Assembly: GCA_037576215.1 (NCBI GenBank)
Contig: JBANDB010000022.1
Coordinates: 1 to 64,000, forward strand
Direction: 5' to 3'
DNA from: Armillaria gallica
Lineage: Eukaryota; Basidiomycota; Agaricomycetes; Agaricales; Physalacriaceae
DNA length: 64,000 nt
Below are positions 9,828-21,840 of the stretch, piece after piece. Below the pieces are notes generated by a model. That model was not told where the DNA came from. It saw only the letters and a program-made list of their open reading frames with translations, and did not search any database. Position 1 is the stretch's first letter. Every line of letters starts with the position of its first letter. The position numbers and the translations under genes were made by a program.

Positions 9828-10247
9828 TTGGTCGGTTTAGAGAGCAACTTCACAAGTCACTGTAAATTATCATCACATACAAGTCTTCCTATACCATCGC
9901 ATGTACCTATCATGATCATAGCTACGCTAAAACACGAACTTTTTAATGTAACATCGAGTGAATAAGTCCTTGACTTTTGCGCAGAGCTTAGAGGTTCTAT
10001 CGGAGACAAGACATCTGCACCTTGGGTATTCGACTTGGAGATCTGAATACGCATTAATTTTGAACCTTTGCGCTACCACTCAGATTTACACTGTTCGATA
10101 CTTATACTCCATATTTGTCGGTACGAGGAGTATAGAAAACGCAGATTCACATAAAACAAAATTCCATTCCATACAGAAAGAGACTATAGCTAGTAATACA
10201 GTTCCGCTGAAGCAAAGAAGGAAAAAGAGGTCCCAAGAGAAAGTGCA
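9828..10247. other. Convergent intergenic spacer
   Basis: 420 bp between the 3' ends of the SNG1-like gene (+) and the coiled-coil gene (-). It is AT-rich with no ORF of note and presumably holds both 3' UTRs and polyadenylation sites. Confidence 0.6.
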
Positions 10248-12366
10248 TTAAGAGTCCGAAAAAAGAGAAATGGGTCGATGCAACGAAGCGGTGTGCCCAC
10301 CAAAACTTGGCGCCCTCGACCGTAGGCTCGCATTATCACGCATACTTCCGCCAGCAGTGACTGGTCTTCGCATCGGAGCCAGCTCCGTCGGAACCTGAGG
10401 AATCGGAGAAAAACGTTCGTCCATCTGGGGTATTGGTACAAAGCCCGGAGGAAGACGATCATCGGGTAATTCGATGGGATCAGGGCTTCTTGGCACCCTC
10501 CGACTCGGAGGAAGATCTGGCAAAGGTCGATCTGTAAGTAGTCTTGGATTAAAGGTCGTGTGCTCGCTTGGATTTGAAGGAGACTGAGACTAAAGAAAGG
10601 TCAGATACTCGACAACGCATTTCGAGGGAATCGCACCGGAGGTTCGACTTGGATATTGACGCCTGCAGGACTCGAGTAAGATCTTTGGAACCGTTTCCTT
10701 AACCAGGCAAGGGGCGACCTCAATCGCTTCGGCGGAGACTGCCTGGGAGATTGTTCGCCTTCCCCTAGCGCGTGCTGGCTTCCCGGATCAGTCTGGTTAT
10801 ATAAACTAGATGCATGATATGAAGCCTCAGAAATAGGCGATACAAACTCCCAATCAGTTGGACGAGATGGCGTCTAGAAAGGAATCATTAAAAGAGAGAA
10901 CATCGGTATAAGTTTACAACATACATCTTGCCCTCGGTTAGCCGGCGAAGAAACTATATCATGGTTTTGACTTCTCCATTCATCTGCAATACGCTCGGTC
11001 TGCTTTCGGCCTGGGAATTTGTCTGGTTCTGATGCGGGAGGGCGCAACATGGCGTACTGTGAAAGGGGCGTAGAGGCTCTCGAATCTCCTCCACGATCGT
11101 CGATATGGGGGCTAAACTTCGAATAACGAGTCAACGCCCGAAAAGGACCGTCCATGGGGGTGGTCGATTCTTCAATCTGTTCGAGGGATTGCTGTCCTCC
11201 GTGGTCAGACGGTGAGTGGGAATGAGACGGGGAGACTGGGGACGGGGCATATATCTGCGTGGGTATCGGGCATATGACTTCGGGCGAGACAGGCAACCGA
11301 CGAAGAGGTAAGGACGCTTCCGAATGCAACGATGACGGGCCTGCGGAGTGTTCCTCCGAATCGTGAGAAGGCGATAAAACAGGTTCCGGTGAACTAGGTA
11401 CATGTAGTTCGTCCTGACGTCGATCAGGAGTTCCACGACGATTAGACTGCCAATCAGGAGGATTGGCAAAGGATGAGGCGACACTTCTACTGGTCGATTA
11501 ATATCGAAGAGAAGTGACTGTACATGAGAAGGCACGCACCGCATGACAGCGACCATTGGATTGGGATAAACAGGGACTTTCAGCTTCTCCTCCAGGTCTT
11601 CATAATCAGCCATTATGGAAACGGACAGATTTGACTTCGCGGTCCTGAATAGGAAGTCACATATGTTGCGCCATATATTACTGAAAAACATACCTGCCAC
11701 GGGTTGGAGGGAATACTGGAACAGGAACACCTCTGTCCCTCGGCGAGTGTCTCCTGGTCCTGATCTCCCGGAACGATCTAGCCATTCCAAACCCTTCTTG
11801 GTATCCCTCCTTATACCCTTGCTCCTTTGCTTCATCCATCGCGCGTTCCATAAGGAGCCTTCTCGCAGTCGCCCTATCCTTTGCCGATTGGACTTCCGCT
11901 TCAATACGTTGCCGGTCCACATCTGCGATGATATCCTCCGCACGTTGGAGTTCCATCTTCGCGTTTTGCAGCTGAACCTTATGAGCCGACAAGGATGCCG
12001 TCGCCTCGACAAGCTGTGTCCTCAGGGCTGCGAAACGTCGCTCAAAGGCATCGAGTATCTGGACATCGCGGCGCAGGTTGTCAGTATTCCGGGACCCCCC
12101 AAAGCCGTGGAGGAGATCGATTTCGGAATGTGAAGGTGGAACTGCGCGATGGTGGCGCTGTCGTGGAAGGCTTCTGTGGCGTCGCTTGCCGTGACTATGC
12201 GGTGCCACTGAGCGGTCAGGCCTTGGAGTGTCTGACGATGGTGCGGGAGATGACGAATCTGCTTCTTCCAGGACCTCTGCCGGATATTGGAGCCTAGCCG
12301 TATTTGTTCAGCTCGTGAATTAAGGACTTGAAAGGAGGCGCACTACCTGGTATCCTGATCAGCCAT
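10248..12366 (-). CDS. Coiled-coil protein with disordered Pro/Ser-rich tail, unknown function
   Basis: Six exons on the minus strand: 12366-12347, 12293-11694, 11644-11540, 11489-10925, 10873-10637, 10589-10248. The total is 1869 nt, 622 residues, without break. The start is the ATG at 12366 (MADQDTR across the first intron); the 20-nt first exon is supported because frame is kept through all five introns. The N-terminus is Ser/Pro-rich and then basic (HGKRRHRSL). About residues 75-150 form a heptad-like charged helix (DAFERRFAALRTQLVEATAS, LQNAKMELQRAEDIIADVDR), followed by GYKEGYQEGF. The rest is low in hydrophobics, with many SP/TP and PPS motifs and a stretch SPIPQV-like near the end, so probably disordered. 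I recognise no catalytic domain. It could be a scaffold or cytoskeletal adaptor, but nothing in the sequence shows this. Confidence 0.85.
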
Positions 12367-15300
12367 AATACCGATGTGTCGATAGCATCCACCGAAAGGT
12401 AGGAAACAAGGAGAATTCTGGGGTAAAGTGAGGAGAACGATATGATGGGGGCTTGCGGCAAGCAATGCCTGCCTCGTGTTCCCATTACTCCGTGGCCATC
12501 ACGCGGCATGAGATCATCAGCGACATTCCTTTCATCTGGAATGCAGAACGAGAAAAAGGATGTCGCATGAAATGGATGTGTTGCGTCTCATTACAAGATG
12601 TCGAACACGTGTTGGCGGCGTGGGTGCTGTGAGATTCACCCACTTCAGAACCTGAAAATACTCTCAGCGGATGTCGGATGTGAGATGAATGACAAGGAAC
12701 CTACCTAAACAGTGGGAAGAATCAAAGTTTTGTTCGGGAGGGACGTCTTGATACGCTAGGACTCGCAAGCTAGTACGCCACAAATACCAAGGTGTTTCTT
12801 TGAGAACATTCGACGAGCAAGAGCGGTCAAAGATGTCAAGGAGCCCAGTGTTATGAAAAACACGAGGAAAAAGCAAGGATAACCCTCGTCGGGATCCGCG
12901 GATTGTGGCGAGGAGTTTATTGATGTTCAAAAGGGATCAAATGAGTTTCCCTGTAATGAAGAGGAAAATGCTAGTATAAGGCTGACGGGAAAGAAGCACG
13001 AAATCACTTCAGAGAGTTTTGTGAAGCTAATTTGTTCACGTTCTTGCCTACTCTTCTATCCAGGGTTCTTCTGCGAAAACCAAGACGAAGGCACAAAGCA
13101 ACTTCAATACCGGTCCGACTGCCGTCAGTGACGCGTCATGCATTCCCATCACATGATGTGCACGCGCCGATATATTGAAATTTAAAATTCACGGTGCCAC
13201 ACGTTGAGACTTGAGTCGACTCTACCATCATCATCGATTTCTGGTTTTTCTGTTTTTCCGCCTTCCACTCTCAAATGTAATTGCAACATGTATGCAAAGC
13301 TTAGCTAGCACCCGTTGTTGATCATTGGAAGGGTGTATATTGGGCTAGCGCAACATCTGAACTCCTTTTTGCTCAAGCGGAAAATGTCTCAGAATGTTCG
13401 TTCGCTATCCCACACCTGGATCACCCCTCGCTGCCATGCTTTCGCATCTATTGCATTAACAAGCACTGCAGAATGCTCTTTGCTTTGTTTCATGCCTGTA
13501 CGAGGTCCCTGTGACCATAGCTCGAGGAGTCTTCTCCCGCTACTTCCAGTGACCACACGGTCTGACATCATCGCCCTCTCGTCTCTCGCCGATGGCCTCT
13601 CTACCGTTTTTGCAGAGTCATGGCAGAGGATGAGCCTCGCACGTTGCTCGAATGCCGCGCTAACGGCGGACTCTCTCGTCGACGTCATTGTTTCATTCAT
13701 GACATCACTGCGTTTATCCCAGAAATCACTGATCTCTGGTCCTCTCCTTGCTCCCTGATTGAACAATTGCGGTTTCTGCTCAGGGTATCTGATGTAGAGA
13801 GGGTTTACTCGCAAACTTTATACATGATGTCTTGGCTATTGACAACGACGTACCTGTGTATGGAGCGCCTTTAGCAATATGGACAGATGATAGCCCTGTA
13901 ATACAGGAGCAACGCACTCACATATGTATATAAGTCCCTGCGAAGTCATCCAACTCCGTGAGATGCGCTTGGTCTAGACAGCCAATGCGATGTTCACAGC
14001 GGCAGGGGTTCTTCGTGGTCTGCGATGTTGCCTTGTTTGTCAACAACGGCGCAGAAACATTGGCTGTTCCCTTAATAGGGACCGCTTGCCAGTGCGACTA
14101 CTACTACTACTACTTGACATTCACCGTCCCTACTTGCTTCCACGGTTCGAATTTCGAAGATTTATACTCGTCGCCTCCATCATCACATTTAACTACCACA
14201 GATTCCAGACATACACAAATCCGTCTCATCCGTCCACGATTTTAAACTATCCTCGCCATTATTAGGGGCGCAGTAAATGCTCCCTTCAACGTGTGGATAG
14301 ACGCCAGAAACTTGCGAGGGTTAGATAGCGGTGTCATATGAGGGAGAAATTCTACGATGTACGTGCTAATTGTGAAATCGATTGCTTGTTGCTGCGTGTG
14401 TTCAAAGTTCTAGAAGCACCCGTAGTTTGGAGAGAGTAAACTTCACGTCGAAAGGCAGGGACAACTGTTTGATGATTATTGTGATAACAACAAGGGTATC
14501 AAATAAGTATCATGCTCTACGCCAAGTACCCCGGAGGTTCCTTTACCTCATTCGTATGCTTCAGTGTTCATGCAATGTTTCGTGTTCCGATACACCGACG
14601 TGCAGTGTTACAGTACTGTGTACGAGCTTCTACATGTAAGAACTTTACTTTGGGTAGCTTCTATCACATCTCTGGAGTGATTGGGAAACACGAAAAGTGT
14701 TTGACACAGAAGAATTATGCTCTCAGATGATGTTACTTACTATGTCACCGATGACCGTATAATGCCTTCGTCGATATTTATAACGCGCGCTACTTGATGC
14801 TGCATGACGTGGAGAAATTCAGAGCCATCCCGCTTCATGGGCTGTAATGTTGGTTCAGGTCGTGGAGTCGCGCTCCGAAGCAAGTAAGACGTAAGGCAGA
14901 CGCGTTTTAGTCTATTGTTTAACGGGGGGGGGGGTTTACTTGCAACCGCGTTATTACAAAGCATGACATAATTTGATTGCCGTGAGTCGGCACTGCGCCA
15001 AACGGAATCGGATTTGACGATCCCGGCGGCAAGTTTAAAGTGCCGATTGCAAGCCGGTCAGTGCGTCTGGACGGAAAATAATGCATGTACCACCTTTCCC
15101 TTCATAATAAATTCATTTTATGTGATAAGAGTATTTATATCTTAAATAAATAGCACTCTGTAGTCTTCATACGCGTCCAAAGACCGTGAATAAATCAGTT
15201 ACGCGCTGCCGGGTTTCCATCAAATTAGTAATAACTGGGTTGCAAGGCAGATGGCCCGATTAAGCAACAAACTACATACAGACCGTCCCTCCCTTCCATC

Positions 15301-15399
15301 GATAGGTCTGTATCGTTGTCTGTCTACGAGAGACTAGACGCGTTTCGGGAAATCTTATACGCGACGCGTAACGTAATGAACATGTGACTGCTCGATGCA
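12367..15399. other. Long stretch without a supported gene
   Basis: Contains short ORFs on both strands that overlap each other (for example 12664-12930 minus, with RVFHNTGLLDIFDRSCSSNV, and 13315-13814 on both strands), none with a recognisable domain. An 11-G homopolymer lies at 14924-14934. Nothing further recognised. Confidence 0.45.
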
Positions 15400-16300
15400 T
15401 GCAATTTCAAATCACTCGCAATTCTCTCCCGTCCGATCCATCACGCAGGGACGTCTATAAGAAGATTGAACAATCGGTGCCTCTGAGATCGTCACGACAG
15501 TAATGCAATGCACTGGTACCTCACTGATAACCCTGTTGCTGGAAAAGCGTCCTATATCGCTTAACCGCGATTGGAGAACGTGCATCTAAGGGTATTGAAC
15601 CTCTATTTCTGTTGGCCGGTCACCCTGTTCACACTGTATCTCTGGTGGCTATGTTGTATTGGTGACGGCTTTAACGTCGGCAATGAACGGACTGTATTTA
15701 ACAGCACCCTTGCTGTGGCTCGGACCGACCGAAGCTATTCATGAGTCACGGTTGTCCCGTATACAAACCATTGCAGTTACGTAGGTCCAGCTCTTTGATT
15801 GATTCAAACTGTGTCGGATCCAGAATCCAGTGCGCTTTTCTTGAGCTAAAGTCTGATGTATCGATGATACAAATCTATTCTGCCCTTCAAACGTCGCAGC
15901 TTATTTCCGGTGATGTGGAGAGGGGAAATCCTATTTAGTCCCGTCAGGATGACGTCGCTGACGTAGCCGTCCCGCATTCTTTTGGCTATTCTCCCCACTT
16001 ATACGGTCTATTACTATTAGTGAGATACCTGCCGAAGGTTCACAACAATACATGTGAGTGGGTCCGGGCAAGAGGCTACAGTGATCAGCCTTCCTCACGT
16101 TCTAATGGGGCAACGAAGGCGGTCTGGGCGGCAGATGCTATGACGACCGTTTTACACGGAGCTGTGTGAAGAGCTTCGGATCTCCGTTTAATGGCGGTGC
16201 GAACGCGGGCTCAACTCCAATTGTTGAACAGTACTTGATTTTTTATCTCTACTATGACCTATCATGCTGAACAATACTCATCATCCAGCTGTTCTCCTTC

Positions 16301-16486
16301 TTATGTTCGATCCCTCAAGCGTCTTGAGAAGACATCGATAAATGGTGGATATCCATCACAATTGAATCCCCTTCCAGGCTGCCCATGTGGACTCGCGGCA
16401 GCAAAAAGATCACGTTTATCGACGATCACCCAGTGGATAAAGCGATGAATCCCTTCTCCCGAATTACATCCCTCCTTTAGCGGCAA
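16301..16486 (-). other. Conserved ORF fragment opposite the DUF2235 gene, copy 1
   Basis: The minus-strand ORF includes FAAASPHGQPGRGFNCDGYP followed by PFIDVFSRRLRDR. The partner duplication has FAAAGPHGQPVKVFNDDGYP and PLSINVFSRRLGGR at 60035-60268 on the plus strand. The reading frame is kept without gaps while many bases differ, which favours an ancestral coding exon. The family is not recognised. Confidence 0.35.
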
Positions 16487-16785
16487 TATTTAAGCGCGTT
16501 TCAACGCTCTAATCGGAGAGCTCCTGCAGTTTTTCTCTCGCCGAGTAGGGCTCTGAAGTCTGATGCTAACAATCCCATCATTTTCCTGTGTATCATCCCA
16601 GCATTGCGCTTGATCATCTAAACATCAAACTGATAATTTCATCGGCCCGGGAAGTGTCCTCACGCTAATTAGCACTGCCCCTTGATATCTTCAATTATGA
16701 TACTGTTCGGGCGGTTAATGGAATTCATAAATAAAGTCGCTGCTCTGATGAGGACCCTCCACAGTTCCGTTCACTCTATTTGATC

Positions 16786-18936
16786 ATGACGACTCTGGAA
16801 ATTCCTGACTCGTACGCTCCCCGTCATGGACGCATATCTACACCATCATCCGCTGCGGAAACAGTCGTCGATTCAGAAGAATATGCGGAACAGGCTTTCC
16901 CCAAAGATATACCAAAGACGATTCCTCCAAAGCACGAATCTCGTACTTTGGTGCTCTGCTTCGATGGAACTGGGGACCAATTTGACGCCGATAATTCGAA
17001 TATCGTAAAACTCTGTTCGCTGCTGAAGAAGGATGACCCTTCGCAGCAGATGGTCTATTACCAGGTACGACTTGACTATCAGTAACCTTAGAGTCAATTA
17101 ACAATTAACATGTCTTTCAGTCAGGAGTTGGCACCTATGAGCCACCAAAGATTCCCGGTCTTCTCACGTCGAAAATGTACAAGGTAACTGCGTTCATGGT
17201 TCCTGTTTGGAGAATTGATCCTGATATCACGAGTAGACTGTTGATCTTTTGATCGCTTGCAGCCTTGATGCCCATGTCATGGGTACGTCTGTTTTGTTGT
17301 ATTCATCCTGATCTTATCTTCATGTGTTCACGCTAGATGGTTATCAATTCTTGATGCAAAATTGTAAGTTCCTGTCCACCTTTAGCCTCGAGTCGGTACT
17401 GAGGGCATTTGTAGATCGTACTGGCGATCGCATATGCATCTTCGGCTTTTCACGCGGCGCATACACCGCTCGGAGGTAAGGAGCATCCATCGTTGTGTCG
17501 CGTGTGTTGCAGATCAATCATTCAACGTTACCATCAGCCTCGCCGGGATGATTCACAAAGTAGGATTACTCCCGCCGGATAATCGGCAGCAAGTCCCCTT
17601 TGCATACAAGATGTACACTCGGACAGATGAGATTGGGTGGTGCCAGTCGACGGCTTTCAAAGAGGCATTCTGTATAGATGTCCCAATTGAATTCGTAGGA
17701 GTATGGTACGTACCGGCTTTCACTGATTGCTCGGAGATGCTTATGAATAACAGGGACACAGTTGATTCGGTAGGGCTCGTCCCGAAACGACTGCCGTTTA
17801 CCGCCTCCAATACGATCATTCGGACGTTCCGACATGCACTCTCGTTAGATGAACATCGGGCAAAATTCAAAGCGAATTTATGGAATGTGCCGACTGCGAA
17901 AGACCTTAAATTGAGCACACCGAAGTCATCACCGTTGAGTTCGCGGAAGAATACAGTGGACTCCAGAGTGCTTAAACCGCGGCATATTCACGGGTTGGAG
18001 TCAGGAATTGAATGGTCTCCGGAAGATGATAAGCTCTTGGAGAAGATGGAAGAGCTTCATTCGTCGCCTTCTGCGCAACCTACCGACGTTGAAGAAGTCT
18101 GGTTTGCTGTGAGATTTCTGTTTTCATTACGCATCTAATTTTGGCTGATTGGTCTCTCTCAAGGGATGCCATTGTGGTATGTCCTCTCATCCTTCCATCC
18201 TCTTGCAATAACGATCATTAACCGCTTAAATACACCAGATGTGGGTGGGGGCTCCGTACAAAACTCGACGCGCTATTCTTTATCACGAATTCCGTTACGA
18301 TGGATGATTCGAGAGTGCTTCAAAGCGGGAACGGGAATCATGTTCAATTCAGAACGCCTGAGGCTGATAGGTATCGATCCAGCAATGCTGTATCCTTCTG
18401 TTATGCCACGGCCCCCGGCGCTTTCGGTGGTATCTGCTGTGATACCAACCGGAGAAACGAAAACGCCATTGTTACAGAGGATAATATCCATGTTTCGGCG
18501 CCAAGGTCAAACCTTTGCTCAAGAGGCTTCAATTGAGGACCTGCCAATTGGGACAGAGGAAGAAGAGGAGCTTCGTGACGCAATGTCTCTTATATACGAT
18601 CAGCTCAAACTTTCAAAGTCATGGTGGATTCTCGAACTGATTCCGTTAGAATTCCGACAGCAGCTGGGGAACGGCAAATGGGTGTCCTGGTTTGGGTACG
18701 TGCAGAGATATCATCGTTCAGCAACATAACTGAATAATGGATTTAGTCTAAACCTCGGCCGACCTCGAGAGATTCCAAACTCATCACATGGAGTCAAGGT
18801 CCACCGTACTGTACGGATGCGTATGTCGGCTTGTTATGAGCATAACCCCCGAAAGCAGTATCTACCGAGGGCTCATTTCAAAAATCCAATATGGATAGAT
18901 GACAATGTGCCTTCACTAGCTGGCCAGCAGAACTGA
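16786..18936 (+). CDS. DUF2235 alpha/beta-hydrolase (Tle1-like phospholipase fold)
   Basis: Ten exons: 16786-17064, 17121-17183, 17237-17282, 17337-17363, 17415-17475, 17538-17705, 17754-18108, 18164-18176, 18239-18695, 18747-18936. The sum is 1659 nt, 552 residues, frame intact. DUF2235 proteins share the fold of the bacterial Tle1 phospholipase effectors. Seen: RTLVLCFDGTGDQFDADNSN near residue 50 (the conserved FDGTxN-type start), nucleophile elbow GFSRGAYTAR with Ser 151, VWDTVDSVG with Asp 216, and GCHCDVGGGS with His 336, a plausible Ser-Asp-His triad. Exon 8 has only 13 nt (GGATGCCATTGTG) and supplies the triad His; it is conserved in copy 2. No signal peptide or transmembrane segment is evident. 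Substrate is unknown; lipid ester hydrolysis is an inference from the fold. Confidence 0.92.
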
Positions 18937-20640
18937 GCCAACTATTCCTTTTGCCTTACTTTTGCCGATAGACGAGCCATCACTATCGTCTCAAAGAATA
19001 CACGACCACGTACGTTTACGAAGGTATACACGGTTTTCTCGAGTCGTGTTTGTTCCCTGGATGTCGGAAGAATTGGGTTGGAAGAAGGAAGGTGGCGAAA
19101 TGAAGCTATTCCTTTTCGTGGTTGTCAATTTCCTTGCTATCCACAGGGCGGCGGCCGCGCGGCGCGCTTTGGTATCAGGGTTAATTAACTAGAATGATTT
19201 TAGCTGAAACTTGTAGGCCCTGCTGTACAACGCCTCTGCACATTTAGTCTCAATGTTGACGTCAAAGGTCACCTTGTCGCAAAATTATAATAAATAGTTT
19301 TATAATTTGTCCAACAAGGCGCTTGTACACATAACAATTAATGAAGAGATATAAAAGCATTATTCCCAGCGAAGTGTTAGGTAAAGATTAAGTAGTGATC
19401 TGAAAATGCGTATGGCTTTCGCTGTAGCGCGACTTGCATTGCTAGGTCTAGCCGGTGTTTGAAATAAATGTCACTATATCCATTACTGCTGAGAGTTTGA
19501 GCTACTTAAATGCAGACATCAGTCTGCAGAACTCATATTTCCTGTCCTTGTTGAGTAGTCGAAGCAGTGCCTCCTCCGCCTACAGGAGTCTGAAAGTATG
19601 AGAGGCGTAAGGACTACTGTACAAGCCCTAATGATGGATGTGCTTACCTGTTTGGTAGAGCACCCGCCGGTGACTCTGGCTGCGGTGTTGATATAATTTT
19701 ACCGTCATGCTGATAGGGAAGAAGGATCAATGAGTAATAAATGAAGGGGAAGCGGCGCGTATAGACCATCAGCAATTCCGTGGAGAAAAACTGGTTGTTT
19801 ACGACGTCTTCCTGTCCGTTTAATCATCGTTAGGGAATTATTTCTACTTGTTCGTGTAGAAGAGAAAGGCTTACATGGTCTGTGGGAAAGTATGACGTAG
19901 TTGGGTGTTAAGTAAACGATAAATTTTCAAGTAGACGGCAGGAGACATCGATGGAGGTCCCGCTCTGGGATTCGAGTAGTTTATGTAGCCTCCTATTTCA
20001 CGCTCCACAGATGTAGCACCAATGACGAGGCTACCAGTTTGGCTCGGGTCTCAGATTAGCATGGTCCCAGGCGTCATCGGATGCTTAACTGATGGAGGGG
20101 ACAATCGCTGTTGCTTGGTGGCTCCAGACTTTCGAAAAAAGTGGAACATTAGCTCCCTAGATCGATTGCCGACTCGTCAGGCGTAGTTATCCCAATGCAG
20201 ATATCCGGGCAATAAACACCAATGAATCATAAATCAAACACCACCCTGGGCTACACATGCCATCGATGAGAAGCCCCGAAGCGCGGCATTTTTTCAAATC
20301 GGACTTGTTTTTATCGGGGACTTGTTATGAGAGCTCGTCAAGAGGCATACTTTATACGAGTACGTTTTCGAGTGGGAGGGCCTAACCGCCAGCGTTCTTT
20401 TCAGTTCTGAATGCGCGTGAGTGAGGAATTGCCTTGACGTCTAGTATTTCGGACAGTATATAAAATCATACCCAAGGAAACTTCTACGCCGGCCGACTTG
20501 GAGTATTCCAAATCTATTGATATAGTCTCGCTGAACATACATTTGGCCTAGCGCGGAAGGTCTTAATGGTCACGCCCATATATTCAGAAGGAAGAGCAAC
20601 TATAACTTATGGAGGAGAAGCGCGCTGCCCTCGTTATCCG
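18937..20640. other. Intergenic, no supported gene
   Basis: No ORF with recognisable content. A short ORF at 18962-19192 ends in a hydrophobic stretch but has no partner or splice support. Confidence 0.5.
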
Positions 20641-20649
20641 CTTGCTCGA

Positions 20650-21310
20650 AGACTATCCCCCGATTCTCCTGCGTGAGTGAGGTGTTGAACGAAAATCACC
20701 ATCTGGTCGAACTAGTATGGATTTATGTATAGGAGAGGGCTTTGTTTGGGAGTGAACTACAATCAGTTGAGAGAAGAAATTGCTGGGTCTCAGGACCTCT
20801 ACACCTGTCCGGACTGCCGAGGAGGGACGCTTGAAAATCAGGAGGGGTAAAGATGCCTTTGCGATGTTGGGATCGAACAGCGGGAGGAAGCGAGAGGACC
20901 TGGAGACGATCTCCCTTGTATGCTCCCTCCCAAACATCGGGATGAAGCGATCGTTTCCAAGGGGACCCTCGCTGAGTGAAAGGCTCAGATCATGAACCTC
21001 TGAACCTCTGAAATTCTGGGAACGAGATACGCTCTAGATCCTGGGACGAGGTAGTAATACGGCAAACAGAGCGTACGAGGCCATGGACGAATCGAGGAGT
21101 GAATATACAGCAACTGTCGAACTGTCAGAGCCTACCGAAGTTGGAGGATGAAATGTTGGGTACACTGTGATATATTGACCCTGCACATAGATCTCCGAAT
21201 CAGTATCGTGATGACCTGGGTGCAATATTTCTCCAGATTCCAGTACTTGAGCCAGAGACTAGTTAGCGCAGAAATAAATGGCTGCACATAACGTGAGAAT
21301 GATATAAGCA
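20650..21310 (-). pseudogene. Membrane-protein remnant, module A
   Basis: Minus-strand open fragments here (QGQYITVYPTFHPPTSVGSD, SSMASYALFAVLLPR) recur in module B (31450-32070) and module D (54307-54510, plus strand), with a more decayed form in module C. The shared peptides and intron-like spacing suggest the tail of a decayed gene next to each type 1 F-box gene. The family cannot be named with confidence. Confidence 0.35.
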
Positions 21311-21840
21311 AGCAAGAAAGTATTGGCGCGCGACTATTGAAGCTGAGGTTGATGGCGGTAAGTCGCGTAAAGTTTCAAGGCTCCGACGTTTATGATCCCG
21401 GCAAATACCGACGTATTTCTCCTTAGACCATGATGGTCCCGGGATGATTTCTCGTTAACAGGTACGCAACTTTCAACGCTTGCTTTGTTCGGTTATGTAT
21501 GACACTAACGCTTTGCTGGACAGGTACCTCACTCTCTCATGATATCCAGCATTCTACAACGGGCAATCGTCGAGCTAGGAACCGAACAGGCTGCAACGTC
21601 TAGTTTTTTTCTCTTGCTGAGGAGCAGGAGCAGAAGTCAGGACGACAGCAGGACGACAGACAGGACGGCCCCTTAATGAACGACGATCCATAGGAGGGAG
21701 GGCTTCGAGAAGAGAGCAAGACGCGTCAGGGTCTCTTTGGTAACGATCGGGACCCTGACAGCTCGTTTTGTTCCCGTCCGTCCATCTCATAATGATACTC
21801 AAACACTCATATACCATGCCCTCAATACTCCTCCCTCTAC

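Larger units (their letters stand above)
15400..18940 (+). repeat. Segmental duplication, copy 1 (inverted partner at 57.28-61.2 kb)
   Basis: This block, containing the DUF2235 gene and about 1.4 kb upstream, recurs on the opposite strand at about 61200-57280. Matching landmarks include GCAATGCACTGGTAC (near 15507 and, reversed, near 61088), the ORF fragment near 16400, and all ten DUF2235 exons. The flank is more diverged than the gene. Outer limits are approximate. Confidence 0.8.

Noticed and set aside
11131..12012. Minus-strand ORF of 293 residues
   Set aside because: It crosses two introns of the coiled-coil gene in another frame; the spliced six-exon model has consistent frame and composition.
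13315..13814. Overlapping ORFs of about 145 residues on both strands
   Set aside because: Neither strand shows a domain, splice support or a paralogue in the window, so no gene is called.
14924..14934. Run of 11 G as a possible regulatory or quadruplex site
   Set aside because: A lone homopolymer without further G-runs nearby; no basis for a function.
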